From assembly GCF_013184985.2 (NCBI RefSeq), contig NZ_CP063418.1, forward strand, positions 2,604,001-2,668,000: a DNA stretch of 64,000 bases, read 5' to 3'. Positions 1-8,538 of this stretch are shown one piece after another. Both the position numbers and the translations under genes were made by a program. Positions within the stretch are counted from its first letter, which is position 1; each line of letters begins with the position of its first letter. This DNA is from Actinomyces faecalis (lineage in GTDB: Bacteria; Actinomycetota; Actinomycetes; Actinomycetales; Actinomycetaceae). The notes under the pieces were generated by a model, which was not told the DNA's origin, ran no database searches, and worked only from the letters and a program-made list of their open reading frames with translations.

Positions 1-848
1 AGCGTCGACAGCACCGTCTCGACCGCCGCGCGCACGACGTCGGGAGCCGGCCGGTGCGCCGACCTCGCGTCCTGGCTCGGAGCGGCTGCAGCACGCCGGC
101 CGGTGCGCCGACCAGAGGCTCCCGGGTGCGTCGCGACCACGTGGTCGACGTAGGCCAGGCCGGACACGCGCACACCACGTCCCGCCAGGGTCATCGCCTC
201 AGCCACGCTGTCCATGACGACGGCGTCGGCCCCCAGCCGGCCGACGATCGCAGCCTCCGACCTGCTGGGACGCACCGGACCTGGCACGAGCCCGACCACG
301 CCCATACCTCGCACCCCGCCGATCCGGGCAAGGTCCTCCGCCAGGTCCTCGTCCCACACAGCCTCCAGGGGGGCAGTGGCAGGGAAAAGGGGTGCGCCGG
401 TGAGGTTGAGGTGGTCAGCGACGGCCAGGAAGTCACCCAGGGACGTCGCACCCAGGCTCGAGGCCCGCGTCACCAGCACAGCCGCGCGCACACCCGCGCC
501 CGCGGCCAGCCGTGCCAGCCCCGTCACACGGCGCGAGGGCTTGCCCTCGTACAGGCAGGTGCGTCCGCGAGCCACGAGGACTCCCAGGCCTCCGCGGTCG
601 TAGGAGGTCAGCAGATCCTCCTGACCCGGCACCTGCGGGGCAGAGACGCCAGGGAGGAAGGACAGGCGCACGCGGGAGGCGGGGCGCCCCCAGGCGGCGT
701 CGAGCTCGGTCAGCAGAGCAGGCTCAGCCACGACCAGCAGGTCGTGACGAGGCCGACCCGTGGCGAGGAGGATGGAAGCAGCCGTGGGGTCCTCGTCCCA
801 GGTACCGGGGTGAGCGCCTGCGGTAACGCCGGTGGGCTTGGGCGACAC
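1..848 (-). CDS. Purine nucleoside phosphorylase family protein (partial, runs off the left edge)
   Basis: Reverse-strand reading frame open from a GTG at 848 to the window edge, about 282 codons. A GAGGAGG Shine-Dalgarno lies 5-6 bases before the GTG. The family signature DHLNLTGAPLF is near residue 145, followed by a conserved-looking VRGMGVVGLVPGP stretch; trimeric PNPs have the equivalent SDHINLTG motif. These enzymes split purine nucleosides with phosphate into free base and ribose-1-phosphate in the cytoplasm (purine salvage). The visible C-terminal part (from about residue 250) is alanine/arginine-rich and less typical, and the end of the protein lies outside the window. The gene upstream on the same strand is only a regulator remnant, so a former regulator-enzyme arrangement is possible. 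Function is from family motifs; substrate preference cannot be read. Confidence 0.75.
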   Translation of the reverse strand, partial: MSPKPTGVTAGAHPGTWDEDPTAASILLATGRPRHDLLVVAEPALLTELDAAWGRPASRVRLSFLPGVSAPQVPGQEDLLTSYDRGGLGVLVARGRTCLYEGKPSRRVTGLARLAAGAGVRAAVLVTRASSLGATSLGDFLAVADHLNLTGAPLFPATAPLEAVWDEDLAEDLARIGGVRGMGVVGLVPGPVRPSRSEAAIVGRLGADAVVMDSVAEAMTLAGRGVRVSGLAYVDHVVATHPGASGRRTGRRAAAAPSQDARSAHRPAPDVVRAAVETVLST

Positions 849-960
849 GGCTCCTCCTCATCGCGTGGGTGAATGCCTCCGACCTCGAGGGTACCTGTCG
901 CCCACGTCCCGGGAACCCGCTGCCAGGTGGAGCACAGCGCGGGACGGCTCACACCCGCGT

Positions 961-1150
961 CTACGAGGTGACGTAGCTTCCGGCGCGCTCGAAGAACTCC
1001 TCGATCCTGCCCGCTCGCTCGTCAGCGCCCTCCACACGTACGGAGATCGCGTCCAGGAGGGCTTCCAGCACGGCCATGAGCGGGACCCGGCTACGGAACA
1101 TCGGGCTGGCCTGGCTCGTGATCGCCAGCAGGTGGTCAGCCTCTGCCGTG
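961..1150 (-). pseudogene. C-terminal remnant of a MurR/RpiR-type (SIS domain) regulator
   Basis: About 60 codons ending in TAG at 961-963 read like the end of an RpiR-family sugar-phosphate-sensing regulator: EADHLLAITSQASPMFRSR, then LMAVLEALLDAIS, then RIEEFFERAGSYVTS. Such proteins have an N-terminal HTH and a C-terminal SIS domain, normally around 280-300 residues. Here the frame stays open for some 50 more codons upstream but becomes the antisense of a different gene at about 1150 and stops at about 1302, so the HTH and most of the SIS domain are absent. The family call rests on the pattern of the tail only and is moderate; the truncation itself is clear. Confidence 0.5.
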
Positions 1151-1401
1151 GTGCCGAGCTGGAGGGGCCCCTTCTTCTGACCGAGCACGTCCTCATGGAG
1201 CTCGCTCCTGCCATCGGCCACGAGAAGGCGCACGACGTCCTGCAGGAGTACGTCACGCAGTACCAGCGCACAGGCGTGAGCCTGCGTGAGTACCTGGATT
1301 CACGTCCGGACACCCGCGAGGCTGTGGCTGGTATCGACCTGGAGGCCGCCACGGACCTGCGCAGCTACCTGGGCCTGGCTCGCGAGGTCGCCAGGCTCTA
1401 G
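1144..1401 (+). pseudogene. C-terminal remnant of an adenylosuccinate lyase / carboxymuconate cycloisomerase family enzyme
   Basis: The last about 85 codons of a forward frame ending at 1401 read as the helical tail of the fumarase/ASL/PcaB superfamily: GPLLLTEHVLMELAPAIGH, KAHDVLQEYVTQYQRTGVSL, then RSYLGLAREVARL. Intact members are about 450 residues and carry a GSS-type signature loop upstream, which is missing. The frame continues upstream of 1144 but there it is only the antisense of the regulator remnant. So this is the 3' end of a lyase gene lacking its catalytic body and start. It ends 76 bases before hrpB. Confidence 0.6.
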
Positions 1402-1441
1402 GAGCACCACCCCCTCAACCGGCTGGGCCGGACAGCAGTGC

Positions 1442-1471
1442 CTGACACTCGCTGTCCGGCCCGGTCACAAT
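1442..1471 (+). promoter_or_regulatory. Candidate promoter of hrpB (leaderless)
   Basis: CTGACA (1442-1447), an 18-base spacer and CACAAT (1466-1471) lie exactly six bases before the GTG at 1478. No Shine-Dalgarno is present, so transcription would start at or next to the start codon. The same CACAAT + 6 bases + start arrangement precedes the M20 gene at 4298. Confidence 0.45.
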
Positions 1472-1477
1472 GGCCGC

Positions 1478-4174
1478 GTGAGCAGCACGCCGTCCGGACC
1501 TCCCCCCGACCCCATCGCCCGTCTGCTGGCCGACCCGCCGCAGCTGCCGGTCGTGGCCGGCCTGCCGCACCTGCGTGAGCTGCTCACCACGGCGACGACG
1601 TCGGGGCAGGCCAGGTCCGTCGTCGTCACCGCCCCGCCCGGCACAGGAAAGACGACCCTCGTGCCCCCGCTCGTGGCTGACGTCGCGCGCCAGTCCGCTG
1701 ACGTCCCAGGATCTCCAGTCCCCGGCCGCGTCCTGGTCACCCAGCCGCGTCGCATGGCCGCTCGCGCCGCGGCACGGCGCCTGGCCAGCCTGCTGGGGGA
1801 GAAGGTCGGACAGAGCGTGGGCTACGCCGTGCGCGGCGACCGACGCGCAAGCGCCTCCACCCGGATCGAGGTGGTGACCGCAGGACTGGCGCTACGCAGG
1901 CTGCAGGCCGACCCGGACCTGCCGGGCGTGTCCGCCGTCGTCCTGGACGAGGTCCACGAGCGCTCCCTGGAGGGCGACCTCCTGCTGGCGCTGCTGCTGG
2001 ACGCCCGGGCCCTGCGCGAGGACCTCATGGTCGTGGCGATGTCCGCGACCGTGGACCTCGCGCGCCTGCCGCGGATGCTGGGCGAGGACGGCGCTCAGGC
2101 CCCGGTCCTCGACGTCCCCTCCGCCCTGCACCCGCTCCAGGAGCGCTGGGCGCCACCGCCCACGAGCGCCCCACGGCTCGGGCCCCGCGGTGTTCCTCGC
2201 GAGTTCCTGGCCCACGTCGCCGCCACGACGCTCCAGGCGCTTGAGGATCCCGGGGACGTGCTGGTCTTCCTTCCCGGCGCTCGCGAGGTTGACGACGTCG
2301 TCACCCGGCTGCGCGCGCAGGCTCCCCGCGACGTGGACGTCCTGCCGTTGCACGGCCGCCTGGGGCCCAAGGCTCAGGACGAGGCGCTCGCTCCCTCACT
2401 GTCGGGACGACGCCGGGTGGTCGTCTCCACGAACGTTGCCGAGTCCTCCCTGACGGTTCCGGGAGTGCGGGTCGTCGTCGACTCCACGCTGGCGCGCGAG
2501 CCTCGCGTGGACGTGGCCTCCGGTATCTCCGGCCTGGTGACGGTGGGTGCCTCCCGGGCCGAGGGAACCCAGCGTGGTGGGCGCGCCGGGCGCGAGGGCC
2601 CGGGTGTGGTGGTGCGCTGCTGCTCCCCGGCGGACTGGGCCCGCTCCCCTCAGGCGCCTACGCCGGAGATCCTGTCCTCAGACCTGACACGTACCGCGCT
2701 GGAGCTGGCGGTCTGGGGCGCCCCCGGCGGGCACGGACTGGCGTGGATCGACGCCCCGCCGCCGCCGGCGATGGCGGTGGCGGCCCGCGCTCTGGACGAT
2801 CTGGGCCTGGTCACGCAGGACGGCGGTGTGACGCCCCTGGGACGTGCTGTGGCCGCGGTACCGACGGAGGTCAGGCAGGCACGGGCGCTGCTCCTGGCCT
2901 CCAGGATCCTGGGGGCGCGTCGTGCCGCGGAGACGACGGCGTTGCTGACCTCCGGTCTCAGGGCGAGCGGAGGGGACCTCACCGCGCTGGCTCGCTCGGT
3001 GCGGCACGGTGGCGAGGGTGCGAGCCTGTGGCGCGAGGAGGCCAGGCGCCTGGAACGAGCCGCCGGTCATGGTGAGCTCCTGGGGGTGGACGAGCTGGAC
3101 GCCGTCGTCACCGTGCAGGCTGGTGGGGAGACGGGCGAGCCCTCCTGGTCGGGCGCTGACGCCGTCGGGCTCGTGGCGGCCCTGGCCCACCCGCAGTGGA
3201 TCGCGCGCCGCCGTGGTCCTGTGCCCGCCGCTGGCCAGGAGGCACGGTACGTCAGCGTCGGAGGCGTCGGGATGCGGGTCGCAGCCGGCTCTGCGCTGGC
3301 AGCCTCCCAGTGGCTGGCCGTGGCTGAGGTCGACCGGGCCCCTGGCCGCTCCGAGGCCCTGGTGCGAGGCGCAGCCCCTGTGGACCAGGACCTGGCCCTC
3401 GCCGTCGCCGGAAGGTGGCTGGAGGAGAGCGAGGAGGTAGCCTGGGAGGAGGACCGGCTACGAGCGCGACAGGTCCGCTCCCTCGGTGCCATCACGCTGT
3501 CCCAGACCCCGTTGTCCGCGCCATCAGCCGACGCCGCGGCCAACGCCGTCGTCGCGCGCTGCCTTGAGGAAGGGCTGGGCTTCCTGCCCTGGGGCGGCGG
3601 CAAGCACCCTGCCAGCGTCCTGCGGGCTCGGCTGACGCTGCTGCACAAGGCGCTTGGTGAGCCGTGGCCTGCTGTGGACGACGAGGCCCTGCTCGCACGC
3701 GTGGATGAATGGCTCGTTCCGGCAGTGCGAGCTGCTGCGAGCAGGGACAAGCGTCTGGACGTGGGGCGCATCGACCTGACCGAGGCCCTGCGCGGCCTCC
3801 TGCCCTGGCCAGAGGCTGCCAGGCTCGACGAGCTGGCTCCCGAGCGGCTCACGGTCCCCTCCGGGTCGCAGGTCCGCCTGAGCTACCTCGACGAGCAGGG
3901 TGAGGTCCTGGAGCGGCCGGTCCTGGCGGTACGGGTCCAGGAGTGCTTCGGCTGGAAGGACACTCCGCGAGTGGCTGACTCCCGCGTCGGCGTGCTGCTG
4001 CACCTGCTCTCGCCCGCGCGCCGGCCCGTGGCAGTCACTGACGACCTGCGCTCCTTCTGGGAGGGGCCCTATCAGCAGGTGCGCCGCGAGCTGCGCGGAC
4101 GCTACCCCAAGCACGCCTGGCCCGAGGACCCGTGGACGGCTCCGGCCGTCCGGGGGACCAGGCGTCGGGGCTGA
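1478..4174 (+). CDS. hrpB: ATP-dependent helicase HrpB (DEAH/RHA family)
   Basis: 898-residue superfamily 2 helicase. Motif I (Walker A) is APPGTGKTT at about residues 52-60, motif II is DEVH at 157-160 and motif III is SAT at 189-191; motif VI appears as QRGGRAGREGPG. The long C-terminal part ends in the HrpB-specific block with DTPRVADSRVGVLLHLLSP and DLRSFWEGPYQQVRRELRGRYPKHAWPEDP-like spacing, which separates it from HrpA. The frame stays open upstream, but the GTG at 1478 is preferred because a -10-like CACAAT sits six bases before it and the homology to HrpB starts there. Cytoplasmic RNA/DNA-dependent ATPase; its precise cellular role is poorly defined in bacteria. Monocistronic, bounded by a hairpin at 4207-4251. 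Confidence 0.9.
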   Translation: MSSTPSGPPPDPIARLLADPPQLPVVAGLPHLRELLTTATTSGQARSVVVTAPPGTGKTTLVPPLVADVARQSADVPGSPVPGRVLVTQPRRMAARAAARRLASLLGEKVGQSVGYAVRGDRRASASTRIEVVTAGLALRRLQADPDLPGVSAVVLDEVHERSLEGDLLLALLLDARALREDLMVVAMSATVDLARLPRMLGEDGAQAPVLDVPSALHPLQERWAPPPTSAPRLGPRGVPREFLAHVAATTLQALEDPGDVLVFLPGAREVDDVVTRLRAQAPRDVDVLPLHGRLGPKAQDEALAPSLSGRRRVVVSTNVAESSLTVPGVRVVVDSTLAREPRVDVASGISGLVTVGASRAEGTQRGGRAGREGPGVVVRCCSPADWARSPQAPTPEILSSDLTRTALELAVWGAPGGHGLAWIDAPPPPAMAVAARALDDLGLVTQDGGVTPLGRAVAAVPTEVRQARALLLASRILGARRAAETTALLTSGLRASGGDLTALARSVRHGGEGASLWREEARRLERAAGHGELLGVDELDAVVTVQAGGETGEPSWSGADAVGLVAALAHPQWIARRRGPVPAAGQEARYVSVGGVGMRVAAGSALAASQWLAVAEVDRAPGRSEALVRGAAPVDQDLALAVAGRWLEESEEVAWEEDRLRARQVRSLGAITLSQTPLSAPSADAAANAVVARCLEEGLGFLPWGGGKHPASVLRARLTLLHKALGEPWPAVDDEALLARVDEWLVPAVRAAASRDKRLDVGRIDLTEALRGLLPWPEAARLDELAPERLTVPSGSQVRLSYLDEQGEVLERPVLAVRVQECFGWKDTPRVADSRVGVLLHLLSPARRPVAVTDDLRSFWEGPYQQVRRELRGRYPKHAWPEDPWTAPAVRGTRRRG

Positions 4175-4195
4175 ACCCCACTCCACCATCGCAAT

Positions 4196-4272
4196 CGTGG
4201 TTTTCTGTTCTGGATCGGGGGTTACGACGCGCGTATCCCCCGGTCCAGAACACGAAACCCCGGTTCTGATGG
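4196..4272. repeat. Long imperfect hairpin element, copy A of a pair flanking the M20 gene
   Basis: Core inverted repeat 4207-4251: arms GTTCTGGATCGGGGG and CCCCCGGTCCAGAAC (one G-U type mismatch), extended by flanks GGTTTT and AAACCCC. The same organisation, with matching flanking bases CCCCGGTT(C/T)T.ATGGT to the right, recurs at 5751-5832. It can act as the hrpB terminator, but its sequence relatedness to the second copy suggests a repeated element. Its right end runs into the promoter of the next gene. Confidence 0.6.
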
Positions 4273-4297
4273 TCCGGGAGCCGCGCACAATGTGCTC

Positions 4298-5734
4298 ATG
4301 AGCCAGCTGCGCGACCTGTCCTGTCCCACGACCCCCTCCAGCGCCGTCCAGGAGCTCATGGCCTCCGAGACGGCAGTGCGGCAGGAAAGCGTGCCTGCCG
4401 CCGCCGCGCTGTCAGAGGCCTGCGGGGCCCAGGCGGAGGTACGCGCAGAGCTGGCCAGCATCGTCGAGGGGCTGGCCCCCGAGATCGTCGCCCTCTCGCG
4501 GGACGTCCATGCCCACCCAGAGGTCGGCTACACCGAGCACCACGCCGTCGCGGCCGTGGCAGCCCTGCTGCGCAGGCACGGCATCGAGCCGGACGAGGGC
4601 GTCTTCGGGATGGAGACCGCGCTGCGCGCGCAGGTGGGCCCGGCCAGGTCCGCAGAGACAGGGCGCACCCACGGCAGCACAGCTGATGGGGCCAAGGCGG
4701 GCGTCGGCACTGAGGCGAGCGACGGCGTCGGCACCATCGCGATCCTGGCGGAATTCGACGCCCTGCCCGGCATCGGGCACGGTTGCGGGCACAACGTCAT
4801 GTGCGCCAGCTCGGTGGGTGCCTTCCTCGCGCTGGCCGAGCTGGAGCGCTGCCGTCCCGGGACCCTTCCCGGCCGCGTCGTGCTACAGACCACCCCGGCC
4901 GAGGAGAGCGACACCGCCAAGGAGCGCCTGGCCGTGGCCGGGATGCTCGACGGCGTGGACGCCGCCATCCAGACCCACTCCTACGCCCACGACGTGGTCG
5001 ACCAGCCCTGGCTCGGCGTGCGCCGGATCCGGGCCGTGTTCACCGGCGTGCCCGCGCACGCCGCCTCCCAGCCCTTCATGGGGCGCAACGCCCTGGACGC
5101 CGCCACCCTGACCCTGACGGGGATCGGTCTGCTGCGCCAGCAGATCACGCCCTGGGACCGGGTCCACGCCGTCGTGGTCGACGGCGGACAGGTCGCCAAC
5201 ATCATCCCCGAGCGCACCGAGCTGTCGATGTTCGTGCGCTCGAAGTACGCCGCCACGCTCAAGGACCTCGTCACGAGGGTCGAGGACGTGCTGCGCGGTG
5301 CCGCGCTCATGACCGGGACCGGTCTGGAGATCATCACCGCCGACTACTCCAACGAGATGCCGGTGCGCTCCAACGGCCCGCTGCTGGAGTCCTGGACCCG
5401 TGCCCAGCGCGCCCGGGGCCGCGACCCGCTGGCTCCCGGCGTCCTGCCGGAGCAGGTCGCCGCGGGCACCGACTTCGGCAACGTCTCTCAGCGAGTGCCC
5501 GGCATCCACCCGCTCGTCAAGGTCACCGAGAGCGGGGACGTCGCCCTGCACACCCGTGAGATGGCGGCGGCTGCGGGCTCCACCACCGGTGACGCCGCCG
5601 CTGTCGACGGTGCCTACGGCCTGGCAGCAGTGGCGCTGGACTGGCTCTCAGACACCGACCTTCGCGAGGCCGTGCGAGCCGATTTCGAGGCCAGTGGGGG
5701 CGTGGTCGACGTCGAGCACTTCTGGGACGAGTGA
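4298..5734 (+). CDS. M20 family amidohydrolase (AbgB / M20D-like)
   Basis: 478-residue cytoplasmic metallohydrolase. The zinc-binding block AEFDALPGIGHGCGHN spans about residues 149-166 (HGCGHN at 161-166), with the catalytic/metal Glu region PAEES and the dimerisation lid segment beginning FTGVPAHAASQPFMGRN. This is the subfamily of indole-acetyl-amino-acid hydrolases and p-aminobenzoyl-glutamate hydrolase subunit AbgB, which remove amino acids or acyl groups from amide-linked substrates; the substrate here is unknown. A glycine/alanine/threonine-rich insertion of about 30 residues (near 112-142) precedes the metal motif, and the N-terminus carries about 55 extra residues. Start: ATG at 4298, six bases after CACAAT (4286-4291), implying a leaderless mRNA; a GTG at 4292 is in frame but less likely. 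Flanked on both sides by related hairpins. Confidence 0.8.
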   Translation: MSQLRDLSCPTTPSSAVQELMASETAVRQESVPAAAALSEACGAQAEVRAELASIVEGLAPEIVALSRDVHAHPEVGYTEHHAVAAVAALLRRHGIEPDEGVFGMETALRAQVGPARSAETGRTHGSTADGAKAGVGTEASDGVGTIAILAEFDALPGIGHGCGHNVMCASSVGAFLALAELERCRPGTLPGRVVLQTTPAEESDTAKERLAVAGMLDGVDAAIQTHSYAHDVVDQPWLGVRRIRAVFTGVPAHAASQPFMGRNALDAATLTLTGIGLLRQQITPWDRVHAVVVDGGQVANIIPERTELSMFVRSKYAATLKDLVTRVEDVLRGAALMTGTGLEIITADYSNEMPVRSNGPLLESWTRAQRARGRDPLAPGVLPEQVAAGTDFGNVSQRVPGIHPLVKVTESGDVALHTREMAAAAGSTTGDAAAVDGAYGLAAVALDWLSDTDLREAVRADFEASGGVVDVEHFWDE

Positions 5735-5750
5735 GACTGCCACCTTCAGT

Positions 5751-5832
5751 AACGGGGTTTTGTGTACTGGATCGGTGCCTACGCAGGTCGTAGGCACCGA
5801 TCCAGTACACAAAACCCCGGTTTTCATGGTTG
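5751..5832. repeat. Long perfect hairpin element, copy B (31-bp arms)
   Basis: Arms 5753-5783 and 5789-5819 are perfectly complementary over 31 bases around a 5-base loop (CAGGT). It lies between the converging M20 gene (ends 5734) and the DUF885 gene (ends 5850), so it can terminate both. Sequence and flanks resemble the element at 4196-4272. Confidence 0.8.
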
Positions 5833-5849
5833 GTCTCCAGCTCTCAGAT

Positions 5850-7559
5850 TCAGCTCGCAAGCGCCTGCCGCAGGACGTCCAGGCCCACGCTGCCCAGGCG
5901 CAGGGCGCGCATGTGGAAGTCCTTGAGGCTCGTGCCCCGGGCGACCGCCTCGTCGCGTACCTGCTCCCACAGCCGCTGGCCGACGGCGTAGCTCGGTGCC
6001 TGCCCCGGCCAGCCGAGGTAGCGGTCAAGCTCGAAGCGCAGGAACCCTTCGCTCATCGCCACGTTCTCACGCAGGAACGCCCAGGCCGACCCATAGTCCC
6101 AGCGCCCCTCGCCGACCCCGGGCAGGGACGCCAGCTCAGCAGGACGCTCCTTGCCCAGGTGCACGCCGATGTCAAGCACGACGCGAGCCGCACGCAGGCG
6201 CTGGGAGTCGAGCATGCCCATCCGGTCACCCGGGTCGTCCTGGAAGCCGAGGTCCGCCATGAGCTTCTCGGCGTACAGCGCCCATCCCTCACCGTGCCCG
6301 GAGACCCAGCAGCCCAGCCGCCGCCAGGAGTTGAGCTCCTCGCGCACGTAGGTCTGCATACCCACCTGCAGGTGGTGGCCGGGCACTCCCTCGTGGAAGA
6401 CCGTGGTGCGCTCCTGCCACGCGGCGAAGGTGTCGGTCCCCTCAGGCACTGACCACCACATCCGGCCAAGTCGGCTGAAGTCGTCCGAGGGGCCGGTGTA
6501 GTAGATGCCGCCAGTCGCCGAGGGCGCGATCATGCACTCCAGGGTCCGTAGCGGCTCGGGGACGTCGAAGTGGGTGCCGTCCAGCGCGGCGACCGCCGCG
6601 TCGGAGGTCTCCTGCATCCACTGCCTGAGGGCCTTCGTACCGTGGATGGTGCGAGCCGGGTCCTCGTTGAGGCGGTCCAGGGCCTCGCGCACGCTCGTGC
6701 CCGGCCCGTAGAGCCGGCTCGCGATCTCCCGCTGCTCCGCGTCGATCGCCGCCAGGCGCTCGCGGCCCCACTCGTAGGTCTCGTCCAGGTCGACGACGGC
6801 GCCCAGGAACTCTCGGCTGAAGCGAGCGTAACGCTCAGGCCCCACGCCGTCGGCCTCGCCCGCGACCGGCAGGATCTCGGCCTCCAGCACCCGGGCGACC
6901 TCCTCGTAGCCCTGGCGCGCGGCCGTGGAGGCCGCCTCGAGGTCAGCCTTGAGGGCCTCGGACAGCTCGCCGCCGTCGGCCAGACGGGCCTCGGCGACCA
7001 GGGTCGTGTACGAGCTCGTGGCCACCCCGGCCTGGTCCCGGGCCTGCTCGATGCAGGCACGTACCTGGCGCTGGGCGGCGACGTCTCCGCGGGAGGCTGC
7101 CAGGCGCAGAGAGGTGGCGTACTCGCCCAGGGCGCGCGGGACGTCGCGCAGGCAGGAGGCGAAGTCCGCCCAGTCCGCCTCGGTGGCGGTGGGCAGGTTG
7201 TCGAAGAGGTCGCGCAGCCCCTGGATCGGCGAGGCGATGTTGTCCAGCGAGCGCAGACGCTCACCAGCCTCAGCCAGCTCGATGGCGACGCCAAGGCGCT
7301 CGCGCATGGCCGCCACGGTGACGCGGTCGACGTCATCAGTCGGCTCGACGCCGTCAAGCTCCGCCAGCGTACTGCGGTCGAGCTCGGTAGCGGCCTGAAG
7401 GGCGTCAGGCGAGTACCCGTCCAGGACACCGCGCCTGCCGGGCAGCCCGACGGAGACGGCGAGCTCAGGGGAGATCTCGCACAGGCGGGCCATGTAGCGC
7501 TCGGCGACCTCGTCGACGGCAGTGGGGCGACGCGAAGGCAGGGGCTGGGTCTCAGTCAT
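5850..7559 (-). CDS. DUF885 family protein (putative zinc metallopeptidase)
   Basis: 569-residue protein, typical for DUF885. The family hallmark HEGVPGHH is at residues 389-396 (HExxxGHH arrangement), followed about 40 residues later by a GHGEGWALYAE block that supplies a further acidic residue; together these look like a gluzincin-type zinc site. No signal peptide is visible, so it is probably cytoplasmic. Members of this family are annotated as carboxypeptidase-like or oligopeptidase-like, but few have been characterised. Start: ATG at 7559 (MTETQPLPS), because the frame upstream reads as arginine-rich non-homologous sequence. A distant paralog is encoded at 18965-20791. Peptide hydrolysis is inferred. 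Confidence 0.75.
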   Translation of the reverse strand: MTETQPLPSRRPTAVDEVAERYMARLCEISPELAVSVGLPGRRGVLDGYSPDALQAATELDRSTLAELDGVEPTDDVDRVTVAAMRERLGVAIELAEAGERLRSLDNIASPIQGLRDLFDNLPTATEADWADFASCLRDVPRALGEYATSLRLAASRGDVAAQRQVRACIEQARDQAGVATSSYTTLVAEARLADGGELSEALKADLEAASTAARQGYEEVARVLEAEILPVAGEADGVGPERYARFSREFLGAVVDLDETYEWGRERLAAIDAEQREIASRLYGPGTSVREALDRLNEDPARTIHGTKALRQWMQETSDAAVAALDGTHFDVPEPLRTLECMIAPSATGGIYYTGPSDDFSRLGRMWWSVPEGTDTFAAWQERTTVFHEGVPGHHLQVGMQTYVREELNSWRRLGCWVSGHGEGWALYAEKLMADLGFQDDPGDRMGMLDSQRLRAARVVLDIGVHLGKERPAELASLPGVGEGRWDYGSAWAFLRENVAMSEGFLRFELDRYLGWPGQAPSYAVGQRLWEQVRDEAVARGTSLKDFHMRALRLGSVGLDVLRQALAS

Positions 7560-7605
7560 GTCCCGAGGGTACGGCCCCTGGGCACGACGCACCCGCCATC
7601 TGACC

Positions 7606-7640
7606 TCGCTCCTCATCTGACCTCGCTCCTGCGGCCTCGC
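7606..7640. repeat. Short tandem repeat
   Basis: The 16-mer ATCTGACCTCGCTCCT occurs at about 7599-7614 and again at 7615-7630, back to back, in the divergent gap between the DUF885 gene and the phosphatase gene. It could be duplicated operator sequence; nothing else in this 167-base gap is recognisable. Confidence 0.4.
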
Positions 7641-7726
7641 CCGGGTCCAGGCCGGCGTCTCCAGGAGCCCACCTGGAGCCACGCTGCCGTCACCGCACGG
7701 TCAGCCCGGCTTGGAAGGCTCGCACC

Positions 7727-8410
7727 ATGAGCGAGACCATGACCCTCATGTCACCTGTCATCACGCCCGCCGACCTGCCCGCCCCACGTACCGCTGACGC
7801 CCCTTACCGGGTGGTCATGGTGTGCACCGGCAACATCTGCCGCTCCGCCATGGCCGAGATGGTCCTCATTGACCGCCTGACGGCTGCAGGCGTCCCCACC
7901 GACGGCGCCGACGGCGTCCTGGTCACCTCCGCGGGGGTCTCAGACGAGGAGCTGGGAAACCCCGTGGACCGCAGGGCCCGCCGGGTGCTTGCTGACCACG
8001 GCTACGGCACCGGGTCCTCCCCCACCGACCTCGCTGTCTCAACCGCGATCGCCACGCACCACGCCCACCGCCTATCCGACTCTGAGCTGGCTGGAGCCGA
8101 CCTGCTGATGGCCATGACCTGTGCCCACCGGCGCGAGATGCTGAGTCGGGCCGAGAGGCTGGGCGTGGAGACCTCACGTGTCCGGATGTTCCGTGAGATG
8201 GATCCACGCGTCCTGGCTGAGCGCCAGGCGATCGCCGACGGGGCCAGCCACCGCTCCCTGGGCACCCTGGACGTCCCGGACCCGTGGTACGGGACGGTGG
8301 ACGACTTCATTCAGACCCTGGAGGTGGTGGAGCGGGTGAGTGACGCCCTGGCGCCGGCGCTGGTGGAGCTGGCTGCTGAGAGGAGCCGGGCCTCTCAGGT
8401 CAGGCCCTGA
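7727..8410 (+). CDS. Low-molecular-weight protein-tyrosine phosphatase
   Basis: 227 residues. The P-loop CTGNICRS (C33, R39) is the LMW-PTP signature CX5R, and the general acid is in VPDPWYG (D185). The enzyme removes phosphate from protein tyrosines, in bacteria often linked to polysaccharide export or to stress signalling, though no tyrosine kinase is encoded nearby. The protein is longer than the usual 150-165 residues: about 25 extra N-terminal residues and a longer C-terminal helix. Start at 7727 has a GGAAGG-type ribosome site. Stands alone between two divergent/convergent genes; the hairpin at 8458-8530 follows. Confidence 0.85.
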   Translation: MSETMTLMSPVITPADLPAPRTADAPYRVVMVCTGNICRSAMAEMVLIDRLTAAGVPTDGADGVLVTSAGVSDEELGNPVDRRARRVLADHGYGTGSSPTDLAVSTAIATHHAHRLSDSELAGADLLMAMTCAHRREMLSRAERLGVETSRVRMFREMDPRVLAERQAIADGASHRSLGTLDVPDPWYGTVDDFIQTLEVVERVSDALAPALVELAAERSRASQVRP

Positions 8411-8457
8411 GCAGCCGGGCTGCGCCCGCACCGACGTCGTCCCCTCTCCCGCATCTT

Positions 8458-8530
8458 GTCGCTTCAGGCCCTGAACAGTCGAGCCCGGTGCCGCGAGCAC
8501 GGAGATCGACTGTTCAGGGCCTGAAGCGAC
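8458..8530. repeat. Intergenic inverted repeat, family B copy 1 (25-bp perfect arms)
   Basis: Arms 8458-8482 and 8506-8530 are perfect complements, each containing GCTTCAGGCCCTGAACAGTC. The same arm sequence is found at 47349-47423 with a different spacer. Both copies sit at the 3' ends of genes, here between the converging phosphatase and hydrolase genes. Probably a bidirectional terminator and a repeated element. Confidence 0.8.
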
Positions 8531-8538
8531 GGGAGTCC

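Noticed and set aside
6570..7730. 386-codon forward frame opposite the first DUF885 gene
   Set aside because: Antisense, no motif, and it would run into the phosphatase start.
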